Assembly (NCBI RefSeq): GCF_002242805.1
Contig: NZ_MCGQ01000005.1
Location: 127,566-191,565 of the forward strand
Reading direction: 5' to 3'
DNA: 64,000 bases
Source: Streptomyces diastatochromogenes
GTDB lineage: Bacteria; Actinomycetota; Actinomycetes; Streptomycetales; Streptomycetaceae
Shown in pieces: positions 41,547 to 50,664 of the stretch; the first letter of the stretch is position 1; every line of letters begins with the position of its first letter. Position numbers and translations under genes: made by a program. The notes beneath the pieces were generated by a model. That model was not told the origin of the DNA, ran no database searches, and was given only the letters and a program-made list of their open reading frames with translations.

Positions 41547-41777
41547 ATGAGCCTCACCCTCACCACGGCGACCACCGAAGCCCCGGCCCCCGAGCTGGCT
41601 CCGCGTGAGCGGGAGACCCTGCGGCACATCGCCGCCGGCCGCACCTACCTGCAGACCGCCCGCCACATGGGACTCTCCAAGCACACGGTCGACGCCTACC
41701 TGCGCCGCATCCGCGCCAAGCTCAACATCAACAGCACGGCCGAGCTGACCCGGCTGGCCATCTCCATGGGCCTGTGA
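41547..41777 (+). CDS. Stand-alone LuxR-type helix-turn-helix protein
   Basis: A 76-residue protein that is almost only a GerE/LuxR DNA-binding domain: APRERETLRHIAAGRTYLQT, then MGLSKHTVDAYLRRIRAKLN and STAELTRLAISMGL. It has no receiver or ligand domain. AAGGA lies upstream of ATG 41547. Small orphan LuxR domains can act as DNA-binding competitors or work with a partner. A perfect hairpin terminator follows at 41797. Confidence 0.82.
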   Translation: MSLTLTTATTEAPAPELAPRERETLRHIAAGRTYLQTARHMGLSKHTVDAYLRRIRAKLNINSTAELTRLAISMGL

Positions 41778-41796
41778 CAGAGAGGGGAAACGAACG

Positions 41797-41826
41797 CAAC
41801 GGCGGCCGCACACGCGGCCGCCGTTG
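41797..41826. terminator. Perfect hairpin terminator between convergent genes
   Basis: CAACGGCGGCCGC (41797-41809) and GCGGCCGCCGTTG (41814-41826) form a 13-bp perfect stem with loop ACAC. It separates the LuxR-type gene and dapD and probably serves both. Confidence 0.85.
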
Positions 41827-41845
41827 ATCGTCTGCGTCGCTAGAC

Positions 41846-42832
41846 TCAGTTGTGGCTGTGCAGGATGTCGTTCAGACCGCCCCACACCGCGTTGTTCGGA
41901 CGGGCCTCGACGACACCGGTGACCGAGTTGCGGCGGAAGAGGATGTTGGAGGCGCCGTTCAGCTCACGGGCCTTGACGATCTGGCCGTCGGGCATCGTCA
42001 CCCGGGTGCCCGCGGTGACGTACAGGCCGGCCTCGATCACGCACTCGTCGCCGAGCGCGATGCCGACACCCGCCTCGGCACCGATCAGGCAGCGCTCACC
42101 GATGGAGATGATCACGTTGCCGCCACCGGACAGCGTGCCCATGGTGGACGCGCCGCCGCCGATGTCCGAGCCGTCGCCGACCACGACACCCGCGGAGATA
42201 CGGCCCTCGACCATGGAGGTACCGAGCGTGCCGGCGTTGAAGTTCACGAAGCCCTCGTGCATGACCGTGGTGCCCGCGGCGAGGTGCGCGCCGAGGCGGA
42301 CCCGGTCGGCGTCGGCGATCCGCACGCCCTTGGGGGCGACGAAGTCGGTCATCCGCGGGAACTTGTCGATCGAGGTGACCTGGAGGTGCAGACCCTCGGC
42401 ACGGGCGTTCAGCCGCACCTTCTCGACGTCGTCCACGGCGACCGGGCCGAGCGAGGTCCAGGCCACGTTGGCGAGGTGCCCGAAGATGCCGTCCAGGTTC
42501 TGGCCGTGCGGCTTGACCAGGCGGTGCGAGAGCAGGTGGAGGCGCAGGTAGACGTCGTGCGCGTCGAGCGGCTTGTCGTCGAGGGAGGCGATGACCGTAC
42601 GGACCGCGACCACCTCGACACCCCGGCGGGCGTCCGGGCCGACCGCCGCGGTGGCGCCGCTGCCGAGCAGCTCGGCGGCCTGCTCGGCGGAGAGCCGCTC
42701 GGTGCCGGCGGGGCCGGGCTCCACGGCCAGCTCGGGGGCCGGGAACCAGGTGTCGAGAACGGTGCCGTCGGAGGCGAGAGTGGCGAGACCGGCGGCGACG
42801 GCGCCGGTGGTACGGGAAGCAGTGTCGGTCAT
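41846..42832 (-). CDS. dapD: 2,3,4,5-tetrahydropyridine-2,6-dicarboxylate N-succinyltransferase
   Basis: A 328-residue acyltransferase that succinylates tetrahydrodipicolinate in lysine/diaminopimelate synthesis. The C-terminal left-handed beta-helix shows hexapeptide repeats, for example [40 protein letters not shown] and [20 protein letters not shown]. The length and the N-terminal domain fit the actinobacterial DapD subgroup. It stands alone, not in a dap operon; dapA is 3.7 kb away. Confidence 0.92.
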   Translation of the reverse strand: MTDTASRTTGAVAAGLATLASDGTVLDTWFPAPELAVEPGPAGTERLSAEQAAELLGSGATAAVGPDARRGVEVVAVRTVIASLDDKPLDAHDVYLRLHLLSHRLVKPHGQNLDGIFGHLANVAWTSLGPVAVDDVEKVRLNARAEGLHLQVTSIDKFPRMTDFVAPKGVRIADADRVRLGAHLAAGTTVMHEGFVNFNAGTLGTSMVEGRISAGVVVGDGSDIGGGASTMGTLSGGGNVIISIGERCLIGAEAGVGIALGDECVIEAGLYVTAGTRVTMPDGQIVKARELNGASNILFRRNSVTGVVEARPNNAVWGGLNDILHSHN

Positions 42833-42905
42833 GAAGGAAACCTAACGCGGGGGAGGGCGTGGGAGCGAACCCGCGCGGGGGGCGTCTCAGGTGCCGGGCG
42901 CGGGT

Positions 42906-43442
42906 TCAGGGGATCACCCGAGCCAGCACGCCGCGCGCGTACTCCTCGTCGTAGGAACCGCCCGTCAGCAGCACCTGCAGACAGATGCCGTCCATCAGCG
43001 CGAGCAGGGCCCGGGCCGTCACCGGATCGGTGTGTTCGGCGAGCCGCGCGGCCGTCTCCTCGGTCCACTGGGCGGCGACGGGGCGCAGGGCGGGGCGCCT
43101 GAGGGCCGCGAGATACAGCTCGTACTCCAGCTCGACACCCGGCCGGTCCCCGCCCAGCCACTCGCCGAGGATCCGGGCGAGGCCCGCCGCCAGGTCGCCG
43201 TGGGCGTCCGCCAGCACCCCGCTGGCGTCGAGCACCCCGGCGAAGCCCTCGTTGGCCTGGTACAGGGCGGCCACCAGGAGGTCGTCCAGGGTGGCGAAGT
43301 GATAGGTCGTGGAGCCGAGCGGCACGTCCGCCTCGGCGGCGACGGTGCGGTGACTCAGCCCGGCGATGCCCTTCTCCCCCACGACCCGGATCGCCGCGTC
43401 GATGATCCGCTGGCGCCGCTCGGGGTCGTAACGGCGGGGCAT
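42906..43442 (-). CDS. TetR family regulator of the SMR gene
   Basis: A 178-residue TetR repressor starting MPRRYDPERRQRIIDAAIRV, with helix-turn-helix SHRTVAAEADVPLGSTTYHF. The C-terminal ligand domain has EYELYLAALRRPALRPVAAQ. Its ATG shares one base with the SMR gene stop (TGATG), so it is translationally coupled downstream of the efflux gene it probably represses. The palindromic region at 43772-43803 is the likely operator. Confidence 0.88.
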   Translation of the reverse strand: MPRRYDPERRQRIIDAAIRVVGEKGIAGLSHRTVAAEADVPLGSTTYHFATLDDLLVAALYQANEGFAGVLDASGVLADAHGDLAAGLARILGEWLGGDRPGVELEYELYLAALRRPALRPVAAQWTEETAARLAEHTDPVTARALLALMDGICLQVLLTGGSYDEEYARGVLARVIP

Positions 43443-43762
43443 CAGTGCGCCCCGCCCAGGTTCAGCACCACCACTCCCCCGACGATCAGCAGGATCCCGG
43501 TGACCTTGGCCGCGCTCAGCCCCTCCCCGAACAGCACCAGGCCGATGACGGCGATGGTCGCGGTGCCCACCCCGGCCCAGATCGCGTACGCCGTGCCGAT
43601 CGACACGCTCTTCAGCGTCTGGGCGAGCAGTGCGAAGGAGACGACGTAGCCCAGCGCCGTCACGAGCGAGGGCCAGAGCCTGCTGAACCCCTCGCTGTAC
43701 TTCATCGCCGTCGTGGCGGCGACCTCGGCGGCGATGGCGCCGGCGAGCAACAGGTATCCCAT
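43442..43762 (-). CDS. SMR-family multidrug efflux protein
   Basis: A 106-residue four-helix protein of the EmrE/QacE family. MGYLLLAGAIAAEVAATTAM holds the essential membrane Glu14, followed by YAIWAGVGTATIAVIGLVLF. ATG 43762 gives the standard SMR length; upstream in-frame codons lie in the operator region. It exports cationic compounds in exchange for protons as a dimer, and it is cotranscribed with its TetR regulator. Confidence 0.9.
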   Translation of the reverse strand: MGYLLLAGAIAAEVAATTAMKYSEGFSRLWPSLVTALGYVVSFALLAQTLKSVSIGTAYAIWAGVGTATIAVIGLVLFGEGLSAAKVTGILLIVGGVVVLNLGGAH

Positions 43763-43771
43763 GAGGACAAG

Positions 43772-43803
43772 CGTACACAACGTTATGTACGACCGTACAC
43801 AAC
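43772..43803 (-). promoter_or_regulatory. Operator-like repeats upstream of SMR-TetR unit
   Basis: CGTACACAAC occurs twice (43772-43781 and 43794-43803) and GTACA...TGTAC (43773-43777 with 43786-43790) is an inverted pair around CAACGTTA. It lies 10 bp upstream of the SMR start codon and is probably the TetR operator. Confidence 0.65.
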
Positions 43804-43949
43804 AGGAAAGTTTCAGTTTCACAGAAACCGCTCGCTACACCACCCCGCTCCACTAATGTGCAGCCCCTCGGCACCACTTCGGCTTCACACGTCACTCACC
43901 TCACCCACACAACCCCCGGCCGCCGCCCCGGGCGGCGGTGGAGAACCGT

Positions 43950-44765
43950 ATGCCTGAGAACACCCCCCACTCCCCGCAACGCCAGCCCTGGGAGAACGGC
44001 TGGACCCCGGACACCTCCCGGGCTCCCGGCACCCGAAGACTCTGGCTGGCCGGCGCACTTGCCGTGGCCACGATCGCAGCCTGTGTGACGGCGATAGCCG
44101 TCAACGACAGGACCCACGACCAGCAGGCCACCCCGCCCGCGACCGGAGCACCCACGGACAACGGCCCCGGCCTGCTCTCCTTCGCCTCCCCTTCGACGAG
44201 TACGACCGCTCCGCCGAAGGGCAGCACGAGCATGACCTCGCCGACCCCCTCCAGCACCGCGTCCCCCACGCCCACCCACACGGCCGACGCGAAGCCCACC
44301 CCCGCCAAGTCCCCGGCTCACCACGGAAGTTCCCGGAAGCCGGCCGCCGACCGGCGCTCGATCCAGTCCCTGAACTACCCCGACCGCTACTGGCACGTCG
44401 TCGGCGACTACGTGAAGCTCGACCCGGTCGACTCCCCCTCCGCCCGCCGCGCCGCCACCTTCACCCTGGTCAAGGGCCTGTCGGACGCCCGCTGTTACTC
44501 CTTCGCCACGGCCGACGGCGACTACCTCCGCCACCGCAACTTCGTCCTGCGCGCCGAACACGACGACGGCTCCCGCCTGTTCCGCCAGGACGCCACGTTC
44601 TGCCCCCGCACCTCCTCCGTCACCGGCGCGACCATGCTGGAGTCGGCCAACTACCCCGGCCGCTTCCTGCGCCACCAGAACTTCCAGCTGGAGCTGGACC
44701 CGTACCAGAACACGGACCTGTACCGGGCGGACTCGGCGTTCCGGCTGGTGGACGGGCTCGCCTGA
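43950..44765 (+). CDS. Membrane-anchored AbfB-domain protein
   Basis: A 271-residue protein with one N-terminal membrane helix (RLWLAGALAVATIAACVTAI, about residues 29-48) and a Ser/Thr/Pro-rich linker (about 58-130). An extracytoplasmic AbfB beta-trefoil domain (about 138-271) has repeats SLNYPDRYWHVVGDYVKLDP and ANYPGRFLRHQNFQLELDPY. AbfB modules bind arabinofuranose side chains. No catalytic domain is present, so it is probably a carbohydrate-binding surface protein. GGTGGAG lies before ATG 43950. Confidence 0.82.
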   Translation: MPENTPHSPQRQPWENGWTPDTSRAPGTRRLWLAGALAVATIAACVTAIAVNDRTHDQQATPPATGAPTDNGPGLLSFASPSTSTTAPPKGSTSMTSPTPSSTASPTPTHTADAKPTPAKSPAHHGSSRKPAADRRSIQSLNYPDRYWHVVGDYVKLDPVDSPSARRAATFTLVKGLSDARCYSFATADGDYLRHRNFVLRAEHDDGSRLFRQDATFCPRTSSVTGATMLESANYPGRFLRHQNFQLELDPYQNTDLYRADSAFRLVDGLA

Positions 44766-44800
44766 GCCGACGAAGCCGGACACACGAAGCCGGACACACG

Positions 44801-44833
44801 GAAGCGGCGGCACCCGTCAGGTGCCGCCGCTTC
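44801..44833. terminator. Bidirectional hairpin terminator at suf operon end
   Basis: GAAGCGGCGGCACC (44801-44814) and GGTGCCGCCGCTTC (44820-44833) form a perfect 14-bp stem with loop CGTCA, between the convergent AbfB gene and sufT. Confidence 0.85.
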
Positions 44834-44848
44834 ACGTACGCGGATGTC

Positions 44849-45181
44849 TCAGACGTTGAACCCGAGCGCCCGAAGCTGCTCCCGGCCGTCGTCCGTGATC
44901 TTGTCGGGGCCCCACGGGGGCATCCAGACCCAGTTGATGCGGAGTTCGCTGACCAGGCCGTCCGTGGCGGACTTGGCCTGGTCCTCGATGACGTCCGTCA
45001 GCGGGCAGGCGGCGGAGGTCAGGGTCATGTCGATCGTCGCGATGTTCGCGTCGTCGATGTGGATGCCGTAGATCAGCCCGAGGTTGACCACGTCGATGCC
45101 CAGCTCGGGGTCGACGACGTCGTACAGCGCCTCGCGGAGTTCCTCCTCCGAGGCCGGCTTCATCTCAACGGTCTCGCTCAT
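44849..45181 (-). CDS. sufT: Fe-S assembly factor, DUF59/MIP18 family (SufT)
   Basis: A 110-residue protein with the MIP18 signature ALYDVVDPELGIDVVNLGLI and the reactive Cys in TSAACPLTDVIEDQ. SufT proteins help deliver or mature Fe-S clusters. It is the last gene of the suf operon; its ATG overlaps the sufU stop by 4 nt. Confidence 0.9.
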   Translation of the reverse strand: MSETVEMKPASEEELREALYDVVDPELGIDVVNLGLIYGIHIDDANIATIDMTLTSAACPLTDVIEDQAKSATDGLVSELRINWVWMPPWGPDKITDDGREQLRALGFNV

Positions 45182-45645
45182 GCCGTCTTCCTTTCGGCGT
45201 CGGCCCCGCCCAGGGCCTGGGCCGTCGCGTCCTTCCACGCCATCCAGCTGAGGAGGGCGCACTTGACCCGGGCCGGGTACTTGGAGACACCGGCGAACGC
45301 GACCGCGTCCTCCAGCACCTCCTCCATCGCGTCGTCCGGCTCGATCCGGCCCTTGGACTGCATCAGCTCCAGGAAGGTCTCCTGGATCTTCTGCGCCTCG
45401 GCCAGTTCCTTGCCGACGAGGAGTTCGTTCAGCACGGAGGCCGAGGCCTGGCTGATGGAGCAGCCCTGGCCCTCGTACGAGACGTCCTCGATGGTCGTGC
45501 CGTCGTACTTCACTCGGAGGGTGATCTCGTCGCCGCACGTCGGGTTCACGTGGTGCACCTCGGCGTCGCCATCCCGGAGACCACGCCCGTGCGGGTTCTT
45601 GTAGTGGTCCAGGATGACTTCCTGGTACATGGAGTCCAGCTTCAC
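45178..45645 (-). CDS. sufU: SufU, zinc-dependent sulfur acceptor
   Basis: A 155-residue IscU-fold protein. The three zinc-ligand cysteines are Cys37 (NPTCGDEI, with Asp39), Cys62 (GQGCSISQAS) and Cys129 (ARVKCALLSW). The insert between the second and third Cys is typical of the SufU branch found in Gram-positives, which accepts persulfide from SufS rather than acting as a scaffold. It lies 18 bp after sufS. Confidence 0.92.
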   Translation of the reverse strand: MKLDSMYQEVILDHYKNPHGRGLRDGDAEVHHVNPTCGDEITLRVKYDGTTIEDVSYEGQGCSISQASASVLNELLVGKELAEAQKIQETFLELMQSKGRIEPDDAMEEVLEDAVAFAGVSKYPARVKCALLSWMAWKDATAQALGGADAERKTA

Positions 45646-45663
45646 GGTTTCAGCTCACGCCTC

Positions 45664-46920
45664 TCAGCCGAAGAAGTTCCGTACGTGCTCCAAGCCGTCG
45701 ACCAGTGCGTCGATCTCGGCCGGCGTGGAGTACAGATAGAACGACGCTCGCGTGGTCGCAGGAATTCCGTAGCGGAGGCAGACGGGCCGCGCGCAGTGGT
45801 GGCCGACGCGGACCGCGATGCCCTGCTCGTCGAGGACCTGGCCCACGTCGTGCGGGTGGATGTCCCCGAGGGTGAAGGAGATCGCGGCGCCGCGGTCCTC
45901 GGCCGTGGTCGGGCCGATGATCCTCAGGTCCGGGACCTCCGCCAGGCGCTTGACCGCGTACTCCGTGAGCGCGTGCTCGTGGGCGAGGATCCTGTCCATG
46001 CCGATCGAGTTCAGGTAGTCGATCGCGGCGCCCAGGCCGACGGCCTGCGCGATCGGGGGCGTACCCGCCTCGAACTTGTGGGGCGCGGGAGCGTAGGTCG
46101 AGGAGTGCATCGACACCGTCTCGATCATCTCGCCGCCGCCCAGGAACGGAGGCAGGTCCTCCAGCAGCTCCTGGCGGCCCCAGAGGACGCCGATGCCGGT
46201 CGGGCCGCACATCTTGTGGCCGGTGAAGGCCACGAAGTCGGCCTGCAGGGCCTGCACGTCCAGCGGCATGTGCGGGGCGGCCTGCGAGGCGTCGATGCAC
46301 ACCAGCGCACCGACCTCCTGCGCCCGGCGCACTATCGCCTCGACCGGGTTGATCGTGCCCAGGATGTTCGACACCAGCACGAAGGAGACGATCTTCGTCT
46401 TCTCGGTGATGATCTCGTCGATGTTGGAGAGGTCGAGACGGCCGTCGTCGGTGAGGCCGAACCACTTCAGCTTCGCGCCCGTGCGCTGCGCCAGCAGCTG
46501 CCACGGCACGATGTTGGAGTGGTGCTCCATCTCCGTGATGACGATCTCGGTCTCGTGGTCCACCCGGTAGGGCTCGTCGGCCCAGCCCAGCATGTTCGCC
46601 ACGAGGTTCAGCGACTCGGAGGCGTTCTTGGTGAAGATCACCTCGTCGCGGCTCGGCGCGTTGATGAACGCGGCGACCTTGTCACGCGCGCCCTCGTACA
46701 GCGCCGTGGCCTCCTCGGCGAGCACATGCACACCGCGGTGGACGTTGGCGTTGTAGCGCTCGTAGTACTCGCTCAGGGCGTCCAGCACCTGGCGCGGCTT
46801 CTGCGAGGTCGCCGCGTTGTCCAGGTACACGAGCTTCTTGCCGTCGTGGATCAGTCGGTCCAGGACGGGGAAGTCCTTGCGGATCGCCTCGGTGTCGAGG
46901 AGGCCCGGCAGCTGTGTCAC
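45664..46920 (-). CDS. sufS: Cysteine desulfurase SufS
   Basis: A 418-residue PLP enzyme of the class V (type II) desulfurases that removes sulfur from cysteine and passes it to SufU. The PLP lysine is Lys236 (AFTGHKMCGPTG). The catalytic Cys376 lies in the short loop RVGHHCARPVC. The start is GTG 46920, overlapping the sufC stop by 4 nt (GTGA). Confidence 0.93.
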   Translation of the reverse strand: MTQLPGLLDTEAIRKDFPVLDRLIHDGKKLVYLDNAATSQKPRQVLDALSEYYERYNANVHRGVHVLAEEATALYEGARDKVAAFINAPSRDEVIFTKNASESLNLVANMLGWADEPYRVDHETEIVITEMEHHSNIVPWQLLAQRTGAKLKWFGLTDDGRLDLSNIDEIITEKTKIVSFVLVSNILGTINPVEAIVRRAQEVGALVCIDASQAAPHMPLDVQALQADFVAFTGHKMCGPTGIGVLWGRQELLEDLPPFLGGGEMIETVSMHSSTYAPAPHKFEAGTPPIAQAVGLGAAIDYLNSIGMDRILAHEHALTEYAVKRLAEVPDLRIIGPTTAEDRGAAISFTLGDIHPHDVGQVLDEQGIAVRVGHHCARPVCLRYGIPATTRASFYLYSTPAEIDALVDGLEHVRNFFG

Positions 46921-47681
46921 TCGGATGCGCCACCCTTCGTGTACGACTCGTAGCCCTCGTCCTCCAGCTTGTCGGCGAGCTCGGCACCGCCGGACTCGAC
47001 GATCCGGCCCGCGGAGAAGACGTGGACGTAGTCGGGCTTGATGTAGCGCAGGATGCGCGTGTAGTGCGTGATCAGCAGGGTGCCGACCTCGCCGGTCTCA
47101 CGGACGCGGTTGACGCCCTCGGAGACGATGCGGAGCGCGTCGACGTCCAGACCGGAGTCGGTCTCGTCGAGGATCGCGACCTTCGGCTTGAGCAGCTCGA
47201 GCTGGAGGATCTCGTGGCGCTTCTTCTCACCGCCGGAGAAGCCCTCGTTGACGTTGCGCTCGGCGAAGGCCGGGTCCATGTTGAGGCGCTCCATGGCCTC
47301 CTTGACCTCCTTCACCCAGGTACGCAGCTTGGGGGCCTCGCCGCGGATGGCGGTGGCGGAGGTGCGCAGGAAGTTGGAGACCGAGACGCCGGGGACCTCG
47401 ACCGGGTACTGCATCGCCAGGAACAGGCCCGCGCGGGCGCGCTCGTCGACGGACATCTCCAGGACGTCCTCGCCGTCGAGCAGCACGGTGCCGCCGGTGA
47501 TCGTGTACTTCGGGTGACCCGCGAGCGAGTAGGCGAGGGTCGACTTGCCGGAGCCGTTGGGGCCCATGATGGCGTGCGTCTCGCCCTGCTTCACGGTGAG
47601 GTCGACGCCCTTGAGGATCTCCTTCGTGGCGTTGTCGGCCTCGACGGTGACGTGCAGGTCTCGGATTTCAAGCGTTGCCAT
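46917..47681 (-). CDS. sufC: SufC ATPase
   Basis: A 254-residue ABC-type ATPase of the SufBCD scaffold. It has Walker A GPNGSGKST near residue 40, the ABC signature FSGGEKKRHEI and Walker B AILDETDSGLD. ATG 47681 is 7 bp after the Rieske-type gene. ATP hydrolysis drives conformational change of SufB-SufD for cluster assembly. Confidence 0.94.
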   Translation of the reverse strand: MATLEIRDLHVTVEADNATKEILKGVDLTVKQGETHAIMGPNGSGKSTLAYSLAGHPKYTITGGTVLLDGEDVLEMSVDERARAGLFLAMQYPVEVPGVSVSNFLRTSATAIRGEAPKLRTWVKEVKEAMERLNMDPAFAERNVNEGFSGGEKKRHEILQLELLKPKVAILDETDSGLDVDALRIVSEGVNRVRETGEVGTLLITHYTRILRYIKPDYVHVFSAGRIVESGGAELADKLEDEGYESYTKGGASE

Positions 47682-47688
47682 GGGTGCC

Positions 47689-48006
47689 TCAGGACTCCTG
47701 GGTGAGGGAGACGAGAACGTCGTCCCCTTCGATCTTTACGGGGTAAACGGGGACGGGGCGCGTCGCGGGGAGGCCGGACGGCTTGCCGGTGCGGAGGTCG
47801 AAGCTGGAGCCGTGCAGCCAGCACTCGATCTGACAGTCCTCCACCTCGCCCTCGGAGAGCGAGACGTTCGCGTGGGAGCAGATGTCGTGGATCGCGAAGA
47901 CCTCGCCCTCGGTCTGCACGATGGACACGGGCGTGCCGTCGAGTTCCACCCGCTTCGGGGTGTCCTCCTCCAGCTCGCTCAGCCCACAGGCGCGTACGAA
48001 GGTCAT
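47689..48006 (-). CDS. Rieske-type ferredoxin in the suf operon
   Basis: A 105-residue protein with the Rieske [2Fe-2S] ligands CSH (DICSHANVSLSEG) and CWLH (CQIECWLHGSSFDL). It resembles the ferredoxin subunits of non-heme iron oxygenases. It lies between sufD and sufC with a 4-nt overlap to sufD. Such a gene is a regular member of actinobacterial suf operons and may donate electrons during cluster assembly; this role is inferred from position. Confidence 0.9.
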   Translation of the reverse strand: MTFVRACGLSELEEDTPKRVELDGTPVSIVQTEGEVFAIHDICSHANVSLSEGEVEDCQIECWLHGSSFDLRTGKPSGLPATRPVPVYPVKIEGDDVLVSLTQES

Positions 48007-49187
48007 GCGACCGAAGCCTCCAGCTCCTGCTCGATCTTCGCGAGCAGGCGCTCCTCGATGTCCGTGACACCGATCTGCTGGACCAGCTCGGCGAAGAAGC
48101 CACGGACGACGAGACGGCGGGCCTCGTACTCCGGGATGCCGCGGGCCATCAGGTAGAAGAGCTGCTCGTCGTCGAAGCGGCCGGTCGCGGAGGCGTGGCC
48201 GGCGCCGACGATCTCGCCGGTCTCGATCTCCAGGTTCGGCACCGAGTCGACCCGCGCGCCGTCCGTGAGGACCAGGTTGCGGTTCATCTCGTACGTGTCC
48301 GTGCCCTCGGCCTTGGCCTCGATGAGCACGTCGCCGATCCACACCGCGTGCGCGTCGTCGCCCTGGAGCGCGCCCTTGTAGGCGACATTCGACTTGCAGT
48401 GCGGAGTGTTGTGGGTGACCAGCAGGCGGTGTTCCTGGTGCTGCCCGGCGTCCGTGAAGTACAGGCCGAAGAGCTCGGCCTCGCCGCCCGTGCCGGCGTA
48501 CGTCACGCGCGGGTGCAGACGGACGAGGTCGCCGCCGAAGGTGACCACGAACGACTTGAAGGTGGCGTCCCGGCCGATCAGCGCGTTGTGCTGGCCGACG
48601 TGCACGGCCTTGTCGTCCCAGTCCTGGACGGAGACGACGGTCAGCTTGGCGCCGTCGCCCAGGATGTAGTCGACGTTGGCGGCGAGCACCGCGTCACCGG
48701 TGTGGTCGATGACGACGACGGCCTCGGCGAAGGCACCCAGTTCGATGACCTGGTGGCCGAAGGCGACCCCGCCCGCACCGTGCACGGCGATGCGGATCGG
48801 CTCGGTGAGCACCGTCTCCTTGGGGACGGTGACCACGCCGGCCTGCTCGAACGCCGAGTACGCCTGGGCGGCCACGCGGTCCACCGGGGTGCCCGCCTTG
48901 CCGACGCGCGCGTCGTCGCGGCCGACGGTCTCGACGGTGACGCCCTCGGGGGCCTCGACGGTGACCTTCACGCCCTCGCCGTTGGCGACGGCGGTGCCGT
49001 CGTGCAGCCCGCGCAGGCGCTCCAGCGGGGTGAACCGCCACTCCTCCTCGCGGCCGTGCGGGACCGGGAAGTCCGCGACGTCGTAGGACGGGGGCGCGCT
49101 CATGCGCGTGGCGACGGTCGACTCGGCGGCCACCGCGATCTGGCCGGCGGTGGTGGAGCCCACCGGGATGTTCTGAGCCTCAGCCAT
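48003..49187 (-). CDS. sufD: SufD scaffold subunit
   Basis: A 394-residue beta-helix protein of the SufB/SufD family. The C-terminal core shows KGALQGDDAHAVWIGDVLIE, TGEIVGAGHASATGRFDDEQ and FYLMARGIPEYEARRLVVRG, including the family His in GAGHAS. It pairs with SufB to hold the nascent cluster. It follows sufB by 55 bp and overlaps the Rieske gene by 4 nt. Confidence 0.92.
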   Translation of the reverse strand: MAEAQNIPVGSTTAGQIAVAAESTVATRMSAPPSYDVADFPVPHGREEEWRFTPLERLRGLHDGTAVANGEGVKVTVEAPEGVTVETVGRDDARVGKAGTPVDRVAAQAYSAFEQAGVVTVPKETVLTEPIRIAVHGAGGVAFGHQVIELGAFAEAVVVIDHTGDAVLAANVDYILGDGAKLTVVSVQDWDDKAVHVGQHNALIGRDATFKSFVVTFGGDLVRLHPRVTYAGTGGEAELFGLYFTDAGQHQEHRLLVTHNTPHCKSNVAYKGALQGDDAHAVWIGDVLIEAKAEGTDTYEMNRNLVLTDGARVDSVPNLEIETGEIVGAGHASATGRFDDEQLFYLMARGIPEYEARRLVVRGFFAELVQQIGVTDIEERLLAKIEQELEASVA

Positions 49188-49242
49188 GGCTGTCGTAGTG
49201 CTCGCTTTCTGAGTAAGACGTGTGCTGACCGATGGGGCTGGC

Positions 49243-50664
49243 TTAGCCGACCGCGCCTTCCATCTGCAGCTCGATCAGCCGGTTGAGCTCAAGGGCGTAC
49301 TCCATCGGGAGCTCCTTGGCGATCGGCTCGACGAAGCCGCGCACGATCATCGCCATCGCCTCGAACTCGGTCATGCCCCGGCTCATCAGGTAGAAGAGCT
49401 GGTCGTCGCTGACCTTGGAGACGGTCGCCTCGTGGCCCATGGACACGTCGTCCTCGCGGACGTCCACGTACGGGTACGTGTCGGAGCGGGAGATGGTGTC
49501 GACGAGCAGCGCGTCGCACAGCACGTTCGACTTGGAGCCATGGGCGCCCTCGCCGATCTCGACGAGACCGCGGTAGGACGTACGACCGCCACCGCGCGCC
49601 ACCGACTTGGAGACGATGTTGGACGAGGTGTTCGGCGCCATGTGGACCATCTTGGAGCCGGCGTCCTGGTGCTGCCCCTCGCCCGCGAAGGCGATGGAGA
49701 GGGTCTCGCCCTTGGCGTGCTCGCCCATCAGGTAGACGGCCGGGTACTTCATCGTCACCTTGGAGCCGATGTTGCCGTCGATCCACTCCATGGTCGCGCC
49801 CTCGTAGGCCACGGCGCGCTTGGTGACCAGGTTGTAGACGTTGTTCGACCAGTTCTGGATGGTCGTGTAGCGGCAGCGGGCGTTCTTCTTGACGATGATC
49901 TCGACCACGGCGCTGTGCAGCGAGTCCGACTTGTAGATCGGGGCCGTACAACCCTCGACGTAGTGCACGTAGGCACCCTCGTCGACGATGATCAGGGTCC
50001 GCTCGAACTGGCCCATGTTCTCCGTGTTGATCCGGAAGTAGGCCTGGAGCGGGATCTCCACGTGGACGCCCGGCGGGACGTAGATGAAGGAGCCGCCCGA
50101 CCACACGGCGGTGTTCAGCGACGCGAACTTGTTGTCACCGACCGGGATGACCGTGCCGAAGTACTCCTTGAAGAGCTCCGGGTGCTCCTTCAGCGCGGTG
50201 TCGGTGTCGAGGAAGATGACGCCCTGCTCCTCCAGGTCCTCGCGGATCTGGTGGTAGACGACCTCCGACTCGTACTGGGCGGCGACACCGGCGACGAGGC
50301 GCTGCTTCTCGGCCTCCGGGATGCCCAGCTTGTCGTAGGTGTTCTTGATGTCCTCGGGCAGGTCCTCCCAGGACTCCGCCTGCTTCTCCGTGGAGCGCAC
50401 GAAGTACTTGATGTTGTCGAAGTCGATGCCCGACAGGTCCGAGCCCCAGTTCGGCATGGGCTTCTTCTCGAAGAGGCGCAGGCCCTTGAGGCGGAGCTTG
50501 GTCATCCACTCCGGCTCGGACTTCTTCCCCGAGATGTCCCGGACCACGTCCTCGTTCAGACCACGCTTCGCAGAGGCGCCGGCCTCGTCGGAGTCGGCCC
50601 AACCGTATTCGTACTTGCCCAGACCCTCGAGTTCGGGGTGGGCAGTCTCCGTGGGGAGAGTCAT
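49243..50664 (-). CDS. sufB: SufB scaffold subunit
   Basis: A 473-residue Fe-S scaffold, intein-free (many mycobacterial SufB carry inteins). Landmarks are [20 protein letters not shown], the cluster-site Cys in [20 protein letters not shown] and the C-terminal [20 protein letters not shown]. Its ATG overlaps the sufR stop by 4 nt, so the repressor and scaffold are coupled. Confidence 0.93.
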   Translation of the reverse strand: MTLPTETAHPELEGLGKYEYGWADSDEAGASAKRGLNEDVVRDISGKKSEPEWMTKLRLKGLRLFEKKPMPNWGSDLSGIDFDNIKYFVRSTEKQAESWEDLPEDIKNTYDKLGIPEAEKQRLVAGVAAQYESEVVYHQIREDLEEQGVIFLDTDTALKEHPELFKEYFGTVIPVGDNKFASLNTAVWSGGSFIYVPPGVHVEIPLQAYFRINTENMGQFERTLIIVDEGAYVHYVEGCTAPIYKSDSLHSAVVEIIVKKNARCRYTTIQNWSNNVYNLVTKRAVAYEGATMEWIDGNIGSKVTMKYPAVYLMGEHAKGETLSIAFAGEGQHQDAGSKMVHMAPNTSSNIVSKSVARGGGRTSYRGLVEIGEGAHGSKSNVLCDALLVDTISRSDTYPYVDVREDDVSMGHEATVSKVSDDQLFYLMSRGMTEFEAMAMIVRGFVEPIAKELPMEYALELNRLIELQMEGAVG

